Position numbers and translations under genes: made by a program
Shown: one piece after another, positions 1 through 5,032 of the stretch
Layout of the letters: every line of letters begins with the position of its first letter
Position numbering within the stretch: position 1 is the stretch's first letter
Origin: DATNPH01 sp036703315
Lineage (GTDB): Bacteria > Cyanobacteriota > Cyanobacteriia > Cyanobacteriales > Coleofasciculaceae
Direction: 5' to 3'
Assembly: GCA_036703315.1 (NCBI GenBank)
Contig: DATNPH010000091.1
Span: 1-5,032, forward strand
Length of the DNA: 5,032 bases
Notes under the pieces: model-generated
What the model was told of the DNA's origin: nothing
Databases searched by the model: none
Seen by the model: the letters and a program-made list of their open reading frames with translations, nothing else

Positions 1-104
1 TAAACAGCAACGAAAACCCAACGTTAAGTTAATTGTCTCACCCTTCCCTGAAAAACAGCGCGGCTCTGACCAATTTTTCTTCAAGCCTCTTCTCCAATCC
101 CCTT

Positions 105-132
105 GACAACTGCCTTAAAGGCTTAACTTGTC
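105..132 (-). other. Weak dyad downstream of the HEPN gene
   Basis: An interrupted inverted repeat has outer arms GACAA/TTGTC and an inner GCCTT-A-AAGGC. It begins 15 nt past the stop codon of the HEPN fragment. It could slow or end transcription, but no T-tract follows it on the minus strand, so it is not a convincing intrinsic terminator. The rest of bases 1-146 holds no coding sequence that I can support. Confidence 0.25.
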
Positions 133-146
133 ACCAATGCCCCTGG

Positions 147-527
147 TTAGGCCATTGCTGCTGTATGGAGATACTTCTTTGCATGCTCAAGCGTGACCCA
201 TACGTAGTTATCCTCGATAGCAATGAGAGATGTGAACGCAGATACAGATATTCCTTCAATAGACGAATACTTGCTCTCTTGACCGCTTGGAACGTAACCG
301 CCGTGATGTATGAATCGATTGCGAACCTCGCGCAGACCATCAAGCTGTCTGTAACTGTCCTGTACAGCAGTGAGATCGATGTCGGCATATACAGTCAGAT
401 ACTTGTGATATTCATGGAAGTCATTGTCTCCCTTGATGTCCTTGTATTTTAACCGTAACTTCCTCTTGCTTCTTTGATAGTCACATACTTCCTTCATCCA
501 AAAATCCAGGAGGCTGTAAATGTTCAT
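147..527 (-). CDS. HEPN-domain protein, C-terminal fragment cut at its 5' end by the group II intron
   Basis: This 126-residue frame resembles the second half of HEPN (RiboL-PSP-like) proteins. A helix near residues 3-17 (IYSLLDFWMKEVCDY) matches the usual 'YSLLE..L...C' helix. A polar region and a YL motif (43-44) follow, then the signature R69-N70-x3-H74 (RNRFIHH) followed by GG. R-[polar]-x3-H is the RNase active-site motif of HEPN domains, which are found in toxin-antitoxin, abortive-infection and CRISPR effector proteins. Relatives normally carry some tens of residues before the first helix seen here, so I infer that the N-terminus is missing. The frame starts 3 nt after the intron's 3' splice site, and the two exon bases before ATG fit the end of a split codon. 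No Shine-Dalgarno site precedes the ATG, because that sequence is intron domain VI. It may therefore be an untranslated remnant. No antitoxin partner is visible. The HEPN assignment rests on motif and helix pattern only. Confidence 0.6.
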   Translation of the reverse strand: MNIYSLLDFWMKEVCDYQRSKRKLRLKYKDIKGDNDFHEYHKYLTVYADIDLTAVQDSYRQLDGLREVRNRFIHHGGYVPSGQESKYSSIEGISVSAFTSLIAIEDNYVWVTLEHAKKYLHTAAMA

Positions 528-529
528 TA

Positions 530-570
530 ATTAAAGTCGGCGACTCCCTCACGAGAGCCGCCGCTCTCCA
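530..570 (-). other. Group II intron domain VI and 3' splice site
   Basis: The stem pairs 562-553 with 548-539 (GGCGGCTCTC with GGGAGTCGCC) around a GTGA loop. Below it come C563-G538, an unpaired A537, and a basal helix 567-564 with 536-533. A537 is the expected branch-point adenosine, eight bases from the intron end if the intron finishes ...CTTTAAT at 530. That end has the AY dinucleotide usual for group II introns. The 3' exon then begins TAATG, entering the HEPN frame. Confidence 0.85.
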
Positions 571-604
571 AAACCGTGCGTGAAACTTTCGCTTCACACG
601 GCTC
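571..604 (-). other. Group II intron domain V (catalytic hairpin)
   Basis: A 34-nt hairpin matches the most conserved part of group II ribozymes. It opens with GAGC, so the catalytic AGC triad is at 603-601. The lower helix pairs GAGCCGTG with CACGGTTT. A two-base CG bulge lies at 580-579, and the upper helix is capped by a GAAA tetraloop (590-587). All diagnostic elements are intact. It lies 19 bases beyond the maturase stop codon. Confidence 0.95.
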
Positions 605-623
605 CTCAGTAACTCGGTGTTTA

Positions 624-2429
624 TCACACATACCTCATTGCCAGCATATCGTCTTCCCAGTACCATTCTGGGAGGACTAGCGGCTTAGGCTCGGTGCTGT
701 TGCAACCGGATTTCTTGCCGAGACTACCATCTTTGGTAGTCTTTGTGTCATGGCAATGTCTATGAAGGAGTTGCCAGTTATCATATGAATCCTTTCCACC
801 TTTCGATTTGGGGATTTTGTGGTCAACTTCCATCACATCTCCCTCGCGGAAGAATAGTTCACAGTGGGCGCATTTCCCTTTTTGCTGTTTCAGGAGTTTG
901 GATACCCTACTCGGCATTTCTGGGTTATTACCCATTCTTGTACTCCAATAAACCAGGTTACCGTCGTATGGTGACGATTCGCCTTTAACTTTGGCATGGT
1001 TTATGATTTTTACGTTTCCATGCTTATGTAACCACAAGAGGTTATTTTCTTGTCTGGTTGCGAATACCCAGTTGTCACCGCCAATTGTGCGCCAATATTT
1101 GGATGCTATCCAATTTTCTGACTTACTTGGATGGCGATGTTTTGCCCATGCCCTAAGTTTTTGATACACCATAAAGTCCAACCTGTAGAATGTCTTGCTA
1201 CTGGGGACTGTTCTGTAATAGTTTGCCCATCCTTTGATAACGGGATTGAGAGATTCAATCAGTTTTGACTGAGAAGCAGCCCTATGGGTGTCTATTACTT
1301 TTGCTATTTCTTTGAGGTGTAGTTTTACTTTTTCTTGGCTTGGGGTGATGATTGTTGAAAAACCTAGTGGTTCTTTAAACGTATTTTTCCCAGTGGTGTA
1401 TTTACCTGCTGGAAATTGCCTGATTTTAAACCCCAAGAAGTTAAATCCAGGAGATTGTCCATCCACTTGTATTAGTGTGTGGACTAGGCGGGTTTTACTA
1501 GGTTTTAGCTCTAAGCCCATATCTTTCAACCATTCAGAGATTATGTCTCTGCATCTTTGGACAACGGTTAAGTCTTCGTGGAGAATCACAAAGTCATCGG
1601 CATATCGGATAAGTTGGGCGGCGTTATAAGTTATACGTTTTCCCTTAATGGACGTGTCCCTTTTTGGGAATTCCCTTTTTATCCGTTCTTCCATCCCGTG
1701 GAGGGCTATATTTGCTAGTAGTGGGGAAATGACCCCACCCTGTGGCGTACCCTCAGATGTGGGAAACAACTGTTTATCATCCATCACCCCCGCTTTTAAC
1801 CAAGCTCGAACTTGTCGGCGTATGGTGGGGGATGTACTTAATTTTCTTAACAGTGCTTCATGGTCGATTTTGTCGAAGCATTTTGCAATGTCGGCATCAA
1901 GAACGTATTTGTTCTTATACCTAATGCAGTTAAATATTGCTCCGATTGCATCTTGACATGAGCGCCCTGGTCTGAACCCATAACTGTTAGGTTCAAATCT
2001 TGCTTCCCATTCTGGTTCTAATGCCAGTTTGACAAGCGATTGCAAGGCTCGGTCTTCCATTGTAGGTATACCTAAAGGTCTCTTCTCTTCCGTCCCTGGC
2101 TTTGGAATCCATACTCGCCGGGTAGGTCTGACCTTAGAACCCAATTTCAATTTGTTTACCAGCTTTAGGCGAGCTTCTGGGGACAGAGATTTTATTCCAT
2201 CCACTCCTGCTGTCTTTTTGCCAGTATTATCTTGGGTAACTCTACGAACCGCTAAAGCTCTTGCTGACCAAGATTTCATCAATATCTTTTGGAGTCTGCG
2301 TACTGCTTTGAGATCACCACGTTGAGAGGCTCGATAAATTCTCTTTTGAAGCTTATACACCCGTTTTTCTAGCTTTCGCCAGTTAATTGAGCGCCATTCC
2401 ACCGTAGTTTTTAAACTCGTTTTAGACAT
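624..2429 (-). CDS. ltrA: Group II intron reverse transcriptase/maturase with HNH endonuclease domain
   Basis: This 601-residue intron-encoded protein assists splicing of the intron RNA and copies it into DNA during retrohoming. An N-terminal RT0-like region (about 10-75) precedes the fingers/palm blocks. The first catalytic Asp lies in ADI (D180), then EGTPQGGVISPLLAN (226-240) and YADD (276-279), so the catalytic aspartates are all present. The thumb/X maturase domain spans about 370-450 and includes LNPVIKGWANYYR (394-406). A C-terminal HNH endonuclease runs from about 515: C520-x2-C523, EVDH (534-537), N551 and LLHRHCH (554-560), the usual zinc-binding and nuclease residues. Length is normal and there is no frameshift. 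The ATG at 2429 is the first possible start, since an in-frame TAA lies 9 nt upstream. The only purine-rich site (CGGAGG) is about 25 nt upstream, so translation may depend on intron folding. Tandem TGA-TAA stops end it. Although the ribozyme looks shortened, this protein could act on other intron copies in trans (inference). The symbol is the family name. Confidence 0.96.
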   Translation of the reverse strand: MSKTSLKTTVEWRSINWRKLEKRVYKLQKRIYRASQRGDLKAVRRLQKILMKSWSARALAVRRVTQDNTGKKTAGVDGIKSLSPEARLKLVNKLKLGSKVRPTRRVWIPKPGTEEKRPLGIPTMEDRALQSLVKLALEPEWEARFEPNSYGFRPGRSCQDAIGAIFNCIRYKNKYVLDADIAKCFDKIDHEALLRKLSTSPTIRRQVRAWLKAGVMDDKQLFPTSEGTPQGGVISPLLANIALHGMEERIKREFPKRDTSIKGKRITYNAAQLIRYADDFVILHEDLTVVQRCRDIISEWLKDMGLELKPSKTRLVHTLIQVDGQSPGFNFLGFKIRQFPAGKYTTGKNTFKEPLGFSTIITPSQEKVKLHLKEIAKVIDTHRAASQSKLIESLNPVIKGWANYYRTVPSSKTFYRLDFMVYQKLRAWAKHRHPSKSENWIASKYWRTIGGDNWVFATRQENNLLWLHKHGNVKIINHAKVKGESSPYDGNLVYWSTRMGNNPEMPSRVSKLLKQQKGKCAHCELFFREGDVMEVDHKIPKSKGGKDSYDNWQLLHRHCHDTKTTKDGSLGKKSGCNSTEPKPLVLPEWYWEDDMLAMRYV

Positions 2430-2695
2430 TTGTACTTACTACTTGAGACTTTATCCTCCGAATCACCGTGGGTCTGTTGGCATATCCCTCTTATTACAGA
2501 AGGCGTTAGCTTTTGACCCAATCTTTCCTAGTCGCTGCATACGGTTAGCACCTACTTAAGATATCGACCTTCTTAAGGGCAAGCGATAGGTTACTTCGTT
2601 TTTGATCAATGCTCTTTGTAAGCTTCATAGTTTTTGGAACTAACTATTGTTATCTTGCCTTGGCTTAAATACTCGCTGGAATGAATAGTTGCGCC
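2430..2695 (-). other. Remaining 5' noncoding part of the intron (domains I-III, partial)
   Basis: No gene is seen here. The stretch contains small paired elements: ATAGTT/AACTAT (about 2628-2650), the self-complementary CCTTAAGAAGG (about 2567-2577), and the GGGTC/GACCC pairing just before CACGGTGATTCGGAGG, which is common upstream of cyanobacterial intron maturases. Its first bases next to the AraC gene read GGCGCAACTATTC, not GUGYG. Either the intron begins with an unusual 5' end or the first few hundred bases of domain I are missing. The junction could lie some bases either side of 2695. Confidence 0.6.
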
Positions 2696-2706
2696 ATCTG
2701 TACGAA

Positions 2707-3600
2707 TTACTTGAGGGGAAGAAACACGTCGGTAATCGCCTCATGCTCAGGCACATCAGGAAAAAAACTAACTCTCTGAAGAAACAGTGGAAAGTCTCGC
2801 GGTTCTTCCCCGCTCAACGGCAGCCAGTTCGAGTAAAGATAAGTGATGCTCTCATCAAGATTAGCGTCGTCGCCGATGTGTCGCAATACGGCACATCTAC
2901 CACCAGGAATGGTTTTTTTTACAACTCCAAATGGGTTGTCAGCCACATCTCGCTCTGTTGATGCACAAACGTCAAAGCGATAGTCGTCAGGCGAGGTTTC
3001 AGAGGGATTATCGTAGAGGATGTTGAAAGTATCGCTGACTTGGGGTAGCAGATTGTTCTGCTTTCGCCATTCGATAAACTTGCGAATCGAATTCCCGATG
3101 AGATTTGGCTCGCCACGGTGCTCAAGAGCAGCAACTTTGGTGTCTTTAAAGGTGATTAGCTTAATTTTCGCGGGGTGATTTCCTGGTTTCATGTGATCGA
3201 TCCTTAAGTCACTTAATAGTTGGTAAGTCGAGTGCCAAGGATTCCACTGCGGATGCTCTCTGAACTCGGAAGGGGTTTGCCCTATGTTCTTCTTGAATGC
3301 ACGAGAAAACGATTCATGGTTTTCGTAGCCACTCGCCAGCGAGATATCGATGATTGGCATATGGTTACGAAAGGCAAGTTGATAAGAAGCACGCTTCAAG
3401 CGATTGAGCTGAACGTATTTGTATACGCTAATTCCGAAAAGCTCAGAGAACTGCCTGTGGAAATGATACTTCGAGAATGCAGCAACGTTGCTGAGGCGAT
3501 CGACACTAAGGTCATCGTCTAGATGAGCATCGATGTACTCAAGCACTTTGCGGAATCTAGAGTGATAGGTGTCAATAGCAGAATGGGTCAAATGTTGCAT
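2707..3600 (-). CDS. AraC-family transcriptional regulator with GyrI-like effector-binding domain
   Basis: A 297-residue regulator. Residues about 14-115 form the AraC/XylS DNA-binding domain with two helix-turn-helix units: LSVDRLSNVAAFSKYHFHRQF (about 31-51) and IIDISLASGYENHESFSRAF (83-102). The second leads into the family signature IGQTPSEFR (106-114). Residues about 143-297 match the GyrI/SbmC-like small-molecule-binding fold, which in this architecture senses hydrophobic or toxic ligands, as in Rob-type regulators. The natural-looking end DVFLPLK shows the gene is complete although the intron begins only about a dozen bases past its stop. The SD-like GAGGAGG directly abuts the ATG at 3600, with no spacer. 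A TTG at codon 4 (3591-3589) would have 9-nt spacing and may be the true start. It is divergent from the aldo/keto reductase at 4085 and could regulate it (inference). The ligand is unknown. Confidence 0.93.
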   Translation of the reverse strand: MQHLTHSAIDTYHSRFRKVLEYIDAHLDDDLSVDRLSNVAAFSKYHFHRQFSELFGISVYKYVQLNRLKRASYQLAFRNHMPIIDISLASGYENHESFSRAFKKNIGQTPSEFREHPQWNPWHSTYQLLSDLRIDHMKPGNHPAKIKLITFKDTKVAALEHRGEPNLIGNSIRKFIEWRKQNNLLPQVSDTFNILYDNPSETSPDDYRFDVCASTERDVADNPFGVVKKTIPGGRCAVLRHIGDDANLDESITYLYSNWLPLSGEEPRDFPLFLQRVSFFPDVPEHEAITDVFLPLK

Positions 3601-3607
3601 CCTCCTC
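3601..3607 (-). promoter_or_regulatory. SD-like GAGGAGG abutting the AraC start codon
   Basis: A strong anti-16S match lies immediately next to the ATG of the AraC-GyrI gene, leaving no spacer. Normal spacing of 5-9 nt would favour the TTG three codons later as the start. The conserved domains are unaffected by the choice. Confidence 0.5.
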
Positions 3608-3663
3608 GGCTATCAATAGACTATTCCCTTGAAATTCATAAAGCTTGACAGAAATTGCTCAAT

Positions 3664-3677
3664 AGATCTCTTGCACA
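3664..3677 (+). repeat. Direct repeat copy 1 (AGATCTCTTGCACA)
   Basis: This is nearly identical to AGACTTTCTTGCACA at 3817-3831, in the same orientation 153 bp away. It overlaps the left terminal repeat of the palindromic element. The pair may delimit a larger element or reflect two nested insertions. Confidence 0.45.
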
Positions 3678-3782
3678 AATCCTGAAAAGCCCCCTAAATC
3701 CCCCAATTCTGGGGGACTTTGAACTCCGGTTCCCCCCAAAATTGGGGGGTTAGGGGGGCAAAAATCGAATGCGAGCAAGAGA
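3667..3782. repeat. MITE-like nested inverted repeat
   Basis: Outer 14-bp imperfect terminal inverted repeats are TCTCTTGCACAAAT (3667-3680) and the complement of 3769-3782, which reads TCTCTTGCTCGCAT (11 of 14 identical). They enclose a 71-bp inner palindrome (3689-3759). Its left arm begins GCCCCCTAAATCCCCC and its right arm, read on the other strand, begins GCCCCCCTAACCCCCC. Both arms contain a smaller C-tract/AATT/G-tract hairpin. Such C/G-tract palindromes recur in cyanobacterial intergenic regions. It has no coding capacity. It sits about 60 bp upstream of the AraC gene and could form a strong cruciform or hairpin. Whether it is mobile in trans is not shown. Confidence 0.7.
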
Positions 3783-3816
3783 CGACCATGAGTCAACTGC
3801 TCACACTCCAGGATGG

Positions 3817-3831
3817 AGACTTTCTTGCACA
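3817..3831 (+). repeat. Direct repeat copy 2 (AGACTTTCTTGCACA)
   Basis: The partner of the copy at 3664-3677, differing by one inserted base and one substitution. It is preceded by a small perfect dyad, CTCCA-GGA-TGGAG (3806-3818). Confidence 0.45.
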
Positions 3832-3869
3832 GGTCTAATCTCTAAGTACCCGGTTTAGAACGATCGCGT

Positions 3870-3959
3870 TCACCGCCCCTTGTTAAGGTCAATGACAATC
3901 CAACGCGATGAACACGCCTGAGCGATCGCGTAACGTATCAACTCAACCAAGTACCTCAT
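3870..3959 (-). CDS. Doubtful 29-residue small ORF
   Basis: An ATG at 3959 follows AGGAGG with a spacer of only one base and opens a 29-codon frame that ends in TGA. The product has a mixed, protein-like composition (MRYLVELIRYAIAQACSSR, then WIVIDLNKGR), with a hydrophobic stretch in the first half. The AIA tripeptide comes from an embedded HIP1 site. I recognise no family. It could be a small protein, a gene remnant or chance. It lies in the divergent region between the AraC regulator and the reductase. Confidence 0.15.
   Translation of the reverse strand: MRYLVELIRYAIAQACSSRWIVIDLNKGR
3922..3929. repeat. HIP1 octamer GCGATCGC
   Basis: An exact copy of the highly iterated palindrome that is over-represented in most cyanobacterial genomes. 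Near-copies occur at about 3860, 4152 and 4230. It supports a cyanobacterial host. Confidence 0.85.
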
Positions 3960-3983
3960 ACCTCCTAAATTTCCAAGACTCAG

Positions 3984-4001
3984 CTCTAGTGTGTCTCTAG
4001 T
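3984..4001 (+). promoter_or_regulatory. Phased direct repeat, candidate AraC-type operator
   Basis: CTCTAGT occurs at 3984-3990 and again at 3995-4001, one helical turn apart (11 bp). AraC-type regulators place two helix-turn-helix units in successive major grooves on one face of DNA. The repeat ends 20 bp before the candidate -35 box of the aldo/keto reductase, a usual activator position. Use by the divergent AraC-GyrI protein is inference only. Confidence 0.3.
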
Positions 4002-4021
4002 AAGATGTTGTGAACGTTTCC

Positions 4022-4050
4022 TTGCGTTTGAATTTGCTCATAGCTATATG
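4022..4050 (+). promoter_or_regulatory. Candidate promoter of the aldo/keto reductase
   Basis: TTGCGT (4022-4027) and TATATG (4045-4050) are separated by 17 bp. They match the sigma-70-type consensus at three and four positions. Transcription would start near 4057, giving a leader of about 28 nt before the ATG. The weak -35 box fits a promoter that needs an activator. Confidence 0.35.
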
Positions 4051-4073
4051 CACTTAAGCAATAGCTGGCAGAC

Positions 4074-4079
4074 AAGGAG
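4074..4079 (+). promoter_or_regulatory. Ribosome binding site of the aldo/keto reductase
   Basis: AAGGAG lies five bases before the ATG at 4085. This supports that start over the later in-frame ATG at codon 10, where homology to the family begins. Confidence 0.75.
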
Positions 4080-4084
4080 AGAAG

Positions 4085-5032
4085 ATGTCAGGAAGTACGT
4101 CAAACTCAGAAATGGTATACCGAACTCTCGGCAGTACAGGAGAGAGAGTTTCCGCGATCGGATTGGGGGGTTGGCACCTCAGCTTGAAGCACGTTGATGA
4201 GCAACTGGCTAACCGGATTGTTCGCACTGCGATCGATCGCGGCATCACCTTTATGGATAACTGTTGGGATTACAACGGTGGAGCCAGCGAGATTCGGATG
4301 GGGAAAGCGTTGCGTGATGGCTACCGAGACAAAGTGTTCCTGATGACGAAAATTGACGGTCGCTCCAAGAAAGAAGCAACAAGACAGCTAGACGAATCAT
4401 TGCAACGCTTGCAAGTTGATTGCATCGATCTCGTCCAGCACCACGAAATCCTCCGCTACGAAGACCCGCATCGAGCGTTCGACCCAGAAGGGGCAAATGC
4501 TGCTTTGATTGAGGCGCGTGAAGCTGGCAAGCTCCGATACATTGGTTTCACGGGGCACAAAGCCCCCCAGATTCATCTGCATATGCTGGAAGTTGCAGCC
4601 CAGCAGGGGTTTAAGTTTGATGCCGTTCAGATGCCGCTGAATGTGATGGATGCCCACTACCAAAGCTTTGCAAAGCTGGTCGTGCCAGAACTGGTCAAAC
4701 AAAACATCGGCATTCTGGGCATGAAAAGCATGGCAAATGGGGCTGTGTTACGGTCAAATACGGTAACGCCTATAGAGTGTTTGCACTATGCCCTGAATCT
4801 GCCCACATCGGTTGTGATTACGGGAATTGACAGCATGGAGATTCTCGATCAAGCGTTTGAAGCCGTGCAGACATTCCAGCCAATGAATGATGAGCAGGTG
4901 CGATCGCTTTTAGCAAAAACGGCAGAAGCAGCATCACGCGGCGAGTTTGAGCCATTCAAAACCTCATCAATTTACGACGGCACTGCCCAGAATCCTGATT
5001 GGCTGGGAGAGGAGCCAGAGCGTATCCAGCAA
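4085..5032 (+). CDS. Aldo/keto reductase, runs off the right edge
   Basis: The frame is open for 316 codons with no stop before the window ends. It encodes a cytosolic NAD(P)H-dependent oxidoreductase with the TIM-barrel AKR fold, which reduces aldehydes or ketones to alcohols. The N-terminal strand pattern YRTLGSTGERVSAIGLGGW (12-30) is typical. The catalytic tetrad is visible: D58 (FMDN), Y63 (WDYNGG), K89 (LMTKID) and H120 (DLVQHHE). Later landmarks are GKLRYIGFTGH (about 148-158), ILGMKSMANG and VVITGIDS, which belong to the last barrel strands and the cofactor-binding region. The segment FKTSSIYDGTAQNPDWLG near the end resembles the C-terminus of cyanobacterial homologues, so only a few residues are probably missing. 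The ATG at 4085 is chosen because AAGGAG precedes it by five bases. It is divergent from the AraC-GyrI regulator and may be its target (inference). The physiological substrate is unknown. Confidence 0.93.
   Translation, partial: MSGSTSNSEMVYRTLGSTGERVSAIGLGGWHLSLKHVDEQLANRIVRTAIDRGITFMDNCWDYNGGASEIRMGKALRDGYRDKVFLMTKIDGRSKKEATRQLDESLQRLQVDCIDLVQHHEILRYEDPHRAFDPEGANAALIEAREAGKLRYIGFTGHKAPQIHLHMLEVAAQQGFKFDAVQMPLNVMDAHYQSFAKLVVPELVKQNIGILGMKSMANGAVLRSNTVTPIECLHYALNLPTSVVITGIDSMEILDQAFEAVQTFQPMNDEQVRSLLAKTAEAASRGEFEPFKTSSIYDGTAQNPDWLGEEPERIQQ
4900..4907. repeat. HIP1 octamer GCGATCGC inside the aldo/keto reductase gene
   Basis: A second exact HIP1 copy, here within coding sequence, where HIP1 is often found in cyanobacteria. 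A longer GCGATCGATCGC palindrome lies near 4229-4240 in the same gene. Confidence 0.85.

Larger units (their letters stand above)
530..2695 (-). mobile_element. Group II intron with maturase gene, probably 5'-truncated
   Basis: A retroelement and self-splicing ribozyme in the same orientation as its neighbours. The 3' end is clear: domains V and VI follow the maturase stop codon directly, and the bulged A537 in domain VI places the last intron base at T530. The left part upstream of the maturase (about 2430-2690) contains stretches typical of domains I-III, including GGTGCTAA followed by CGTATGCAGCGACTAGG and a GGGTC...GACCC pairing (about 2469-2520) leading into CACGGTGATTCGGAGG. It is only about 265 nt long, whereas chloroplast-like IIB introns usually have some 500-600 nt there, and no GUGYG 5' terminus is found. 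The 5' boundary is therefore approximate, placed just after the AraC stop codon. The HNH-bearing maturase suggests a chloroplast-like class and IIB-type ribozyme (inference). Splicing in cis would probably fail if domain I is incomplete. Confidence 0.88.

Noticed and set aside
8..23. CAACGAAAACCCAACG near the left edge, resembling part of a GTTGGGTTTCGTT repeat seen in cyanobacteria
   Set aside because: Only a short partial match is present and the matching arm would be outside the window.
33..452. Plus-strand open frame of 139 codons
   Set aside because: It lies opposite the HEPN fragment, has Cys-rich low-similarity composition and no SD. The minus-strand frame carries the recognisable motif.
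481..666. Minus-strand frame of 61 codons across the intron 3' end
   Set aside because: It reads through domain V, domain VI and the splice site, so it is a by-product of the ribozyme sequence.
1288..1956. Plus-strand open frames opposite the maturase gene
   Set aside because: They are antisense shadows of a full-length reverse transcriptase with all active-site motifs.
3645..3673. TTGACA on the plus strand as a promoter -35 box
   Set aside because: No -10-like hexamer lies 16-18 bp downstream and no gene starts nearby on that strand.
3689..3759. C/G-tract palindrome as a CRISPR repeat or intrinsic terminator
   Set aside because: There is a single unit with no spacers and no T-tract after the stem, and it lies upstream of both flanking genes.
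3991..4197. Plus-strand frame of 68 codons overlapping the reductase start
   Set aside because: It is out of frame with the aldo/keto reductase, runs into its conserved N-terminus and has no family resemblance.
4397..4702. Minus-strand frame of 101 codons
   Set aside because: It is antisense to the aldo/keto reductase, whose catalytic residues and RBS are clear.

Overview
The window looks like accessory DNA from a cyanobacterium, probably a filamentous one. The evidence is two HIP1 octamers (GCGATCGC), several near-HIP1 GATCG palindromes, a C/G-tract palindromic repeat of a kind common in cyanobacterial intergenic DNA, and a group II intron whose maturase resembles cyanobacterial chloroplast-like lineages. 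The genus cannot be told from the sequence alone.

Layout. Three units lie head to tail on the minus strand. Read in that direction they are an AraC-family regulator with a GyrI-like effector domain (3600 to 2707), a group II intron carrying a full-length reverse transcriptase/maturase/HNH protein (about 2695 to 530; protein 2429 to 624), and the C-terminal part of a HEPN-domain protein (527 to 147). On the plus strand an aldo/keto reductase starts at 4085 and runs off the right edge. The 484-bp divergent region between the regulator and the reductase holds a MITE-like nested inverted repeat (3667-3782), HIP1, an 11-bp-phased direct repeat (3984-4001) and a candidate promoter for the reductase. 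Bases 1-146 contain no gene, only a weak dyad.

How the parts relate. The regulator and reductase form a divergent pair, and the regulator may sense a small molecule and control the reductase. That link is inferred from position, the two-helix DNA-binding domain and the phased repeat. The intron has a textbook 3' end: domain V, then a domain VI with a bulged branch-point A placing the 3' splice site at 530/529. Its 5' side is abnormal. There are only about 265 nt before the maturase gene, no GUGYG start, and an upstream flank that is the end of the AraC gene rather than the front of the HEPN gene. The simplest reading is a 5'-truncated or rearranged intron that removed the first part of a HEPN RNase-like gene while keeping an apparently active maturase. 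No clearly new multigene system is visible. The most distinctive features are the intron with mismatched flanks and the beheaded HEPN gene.
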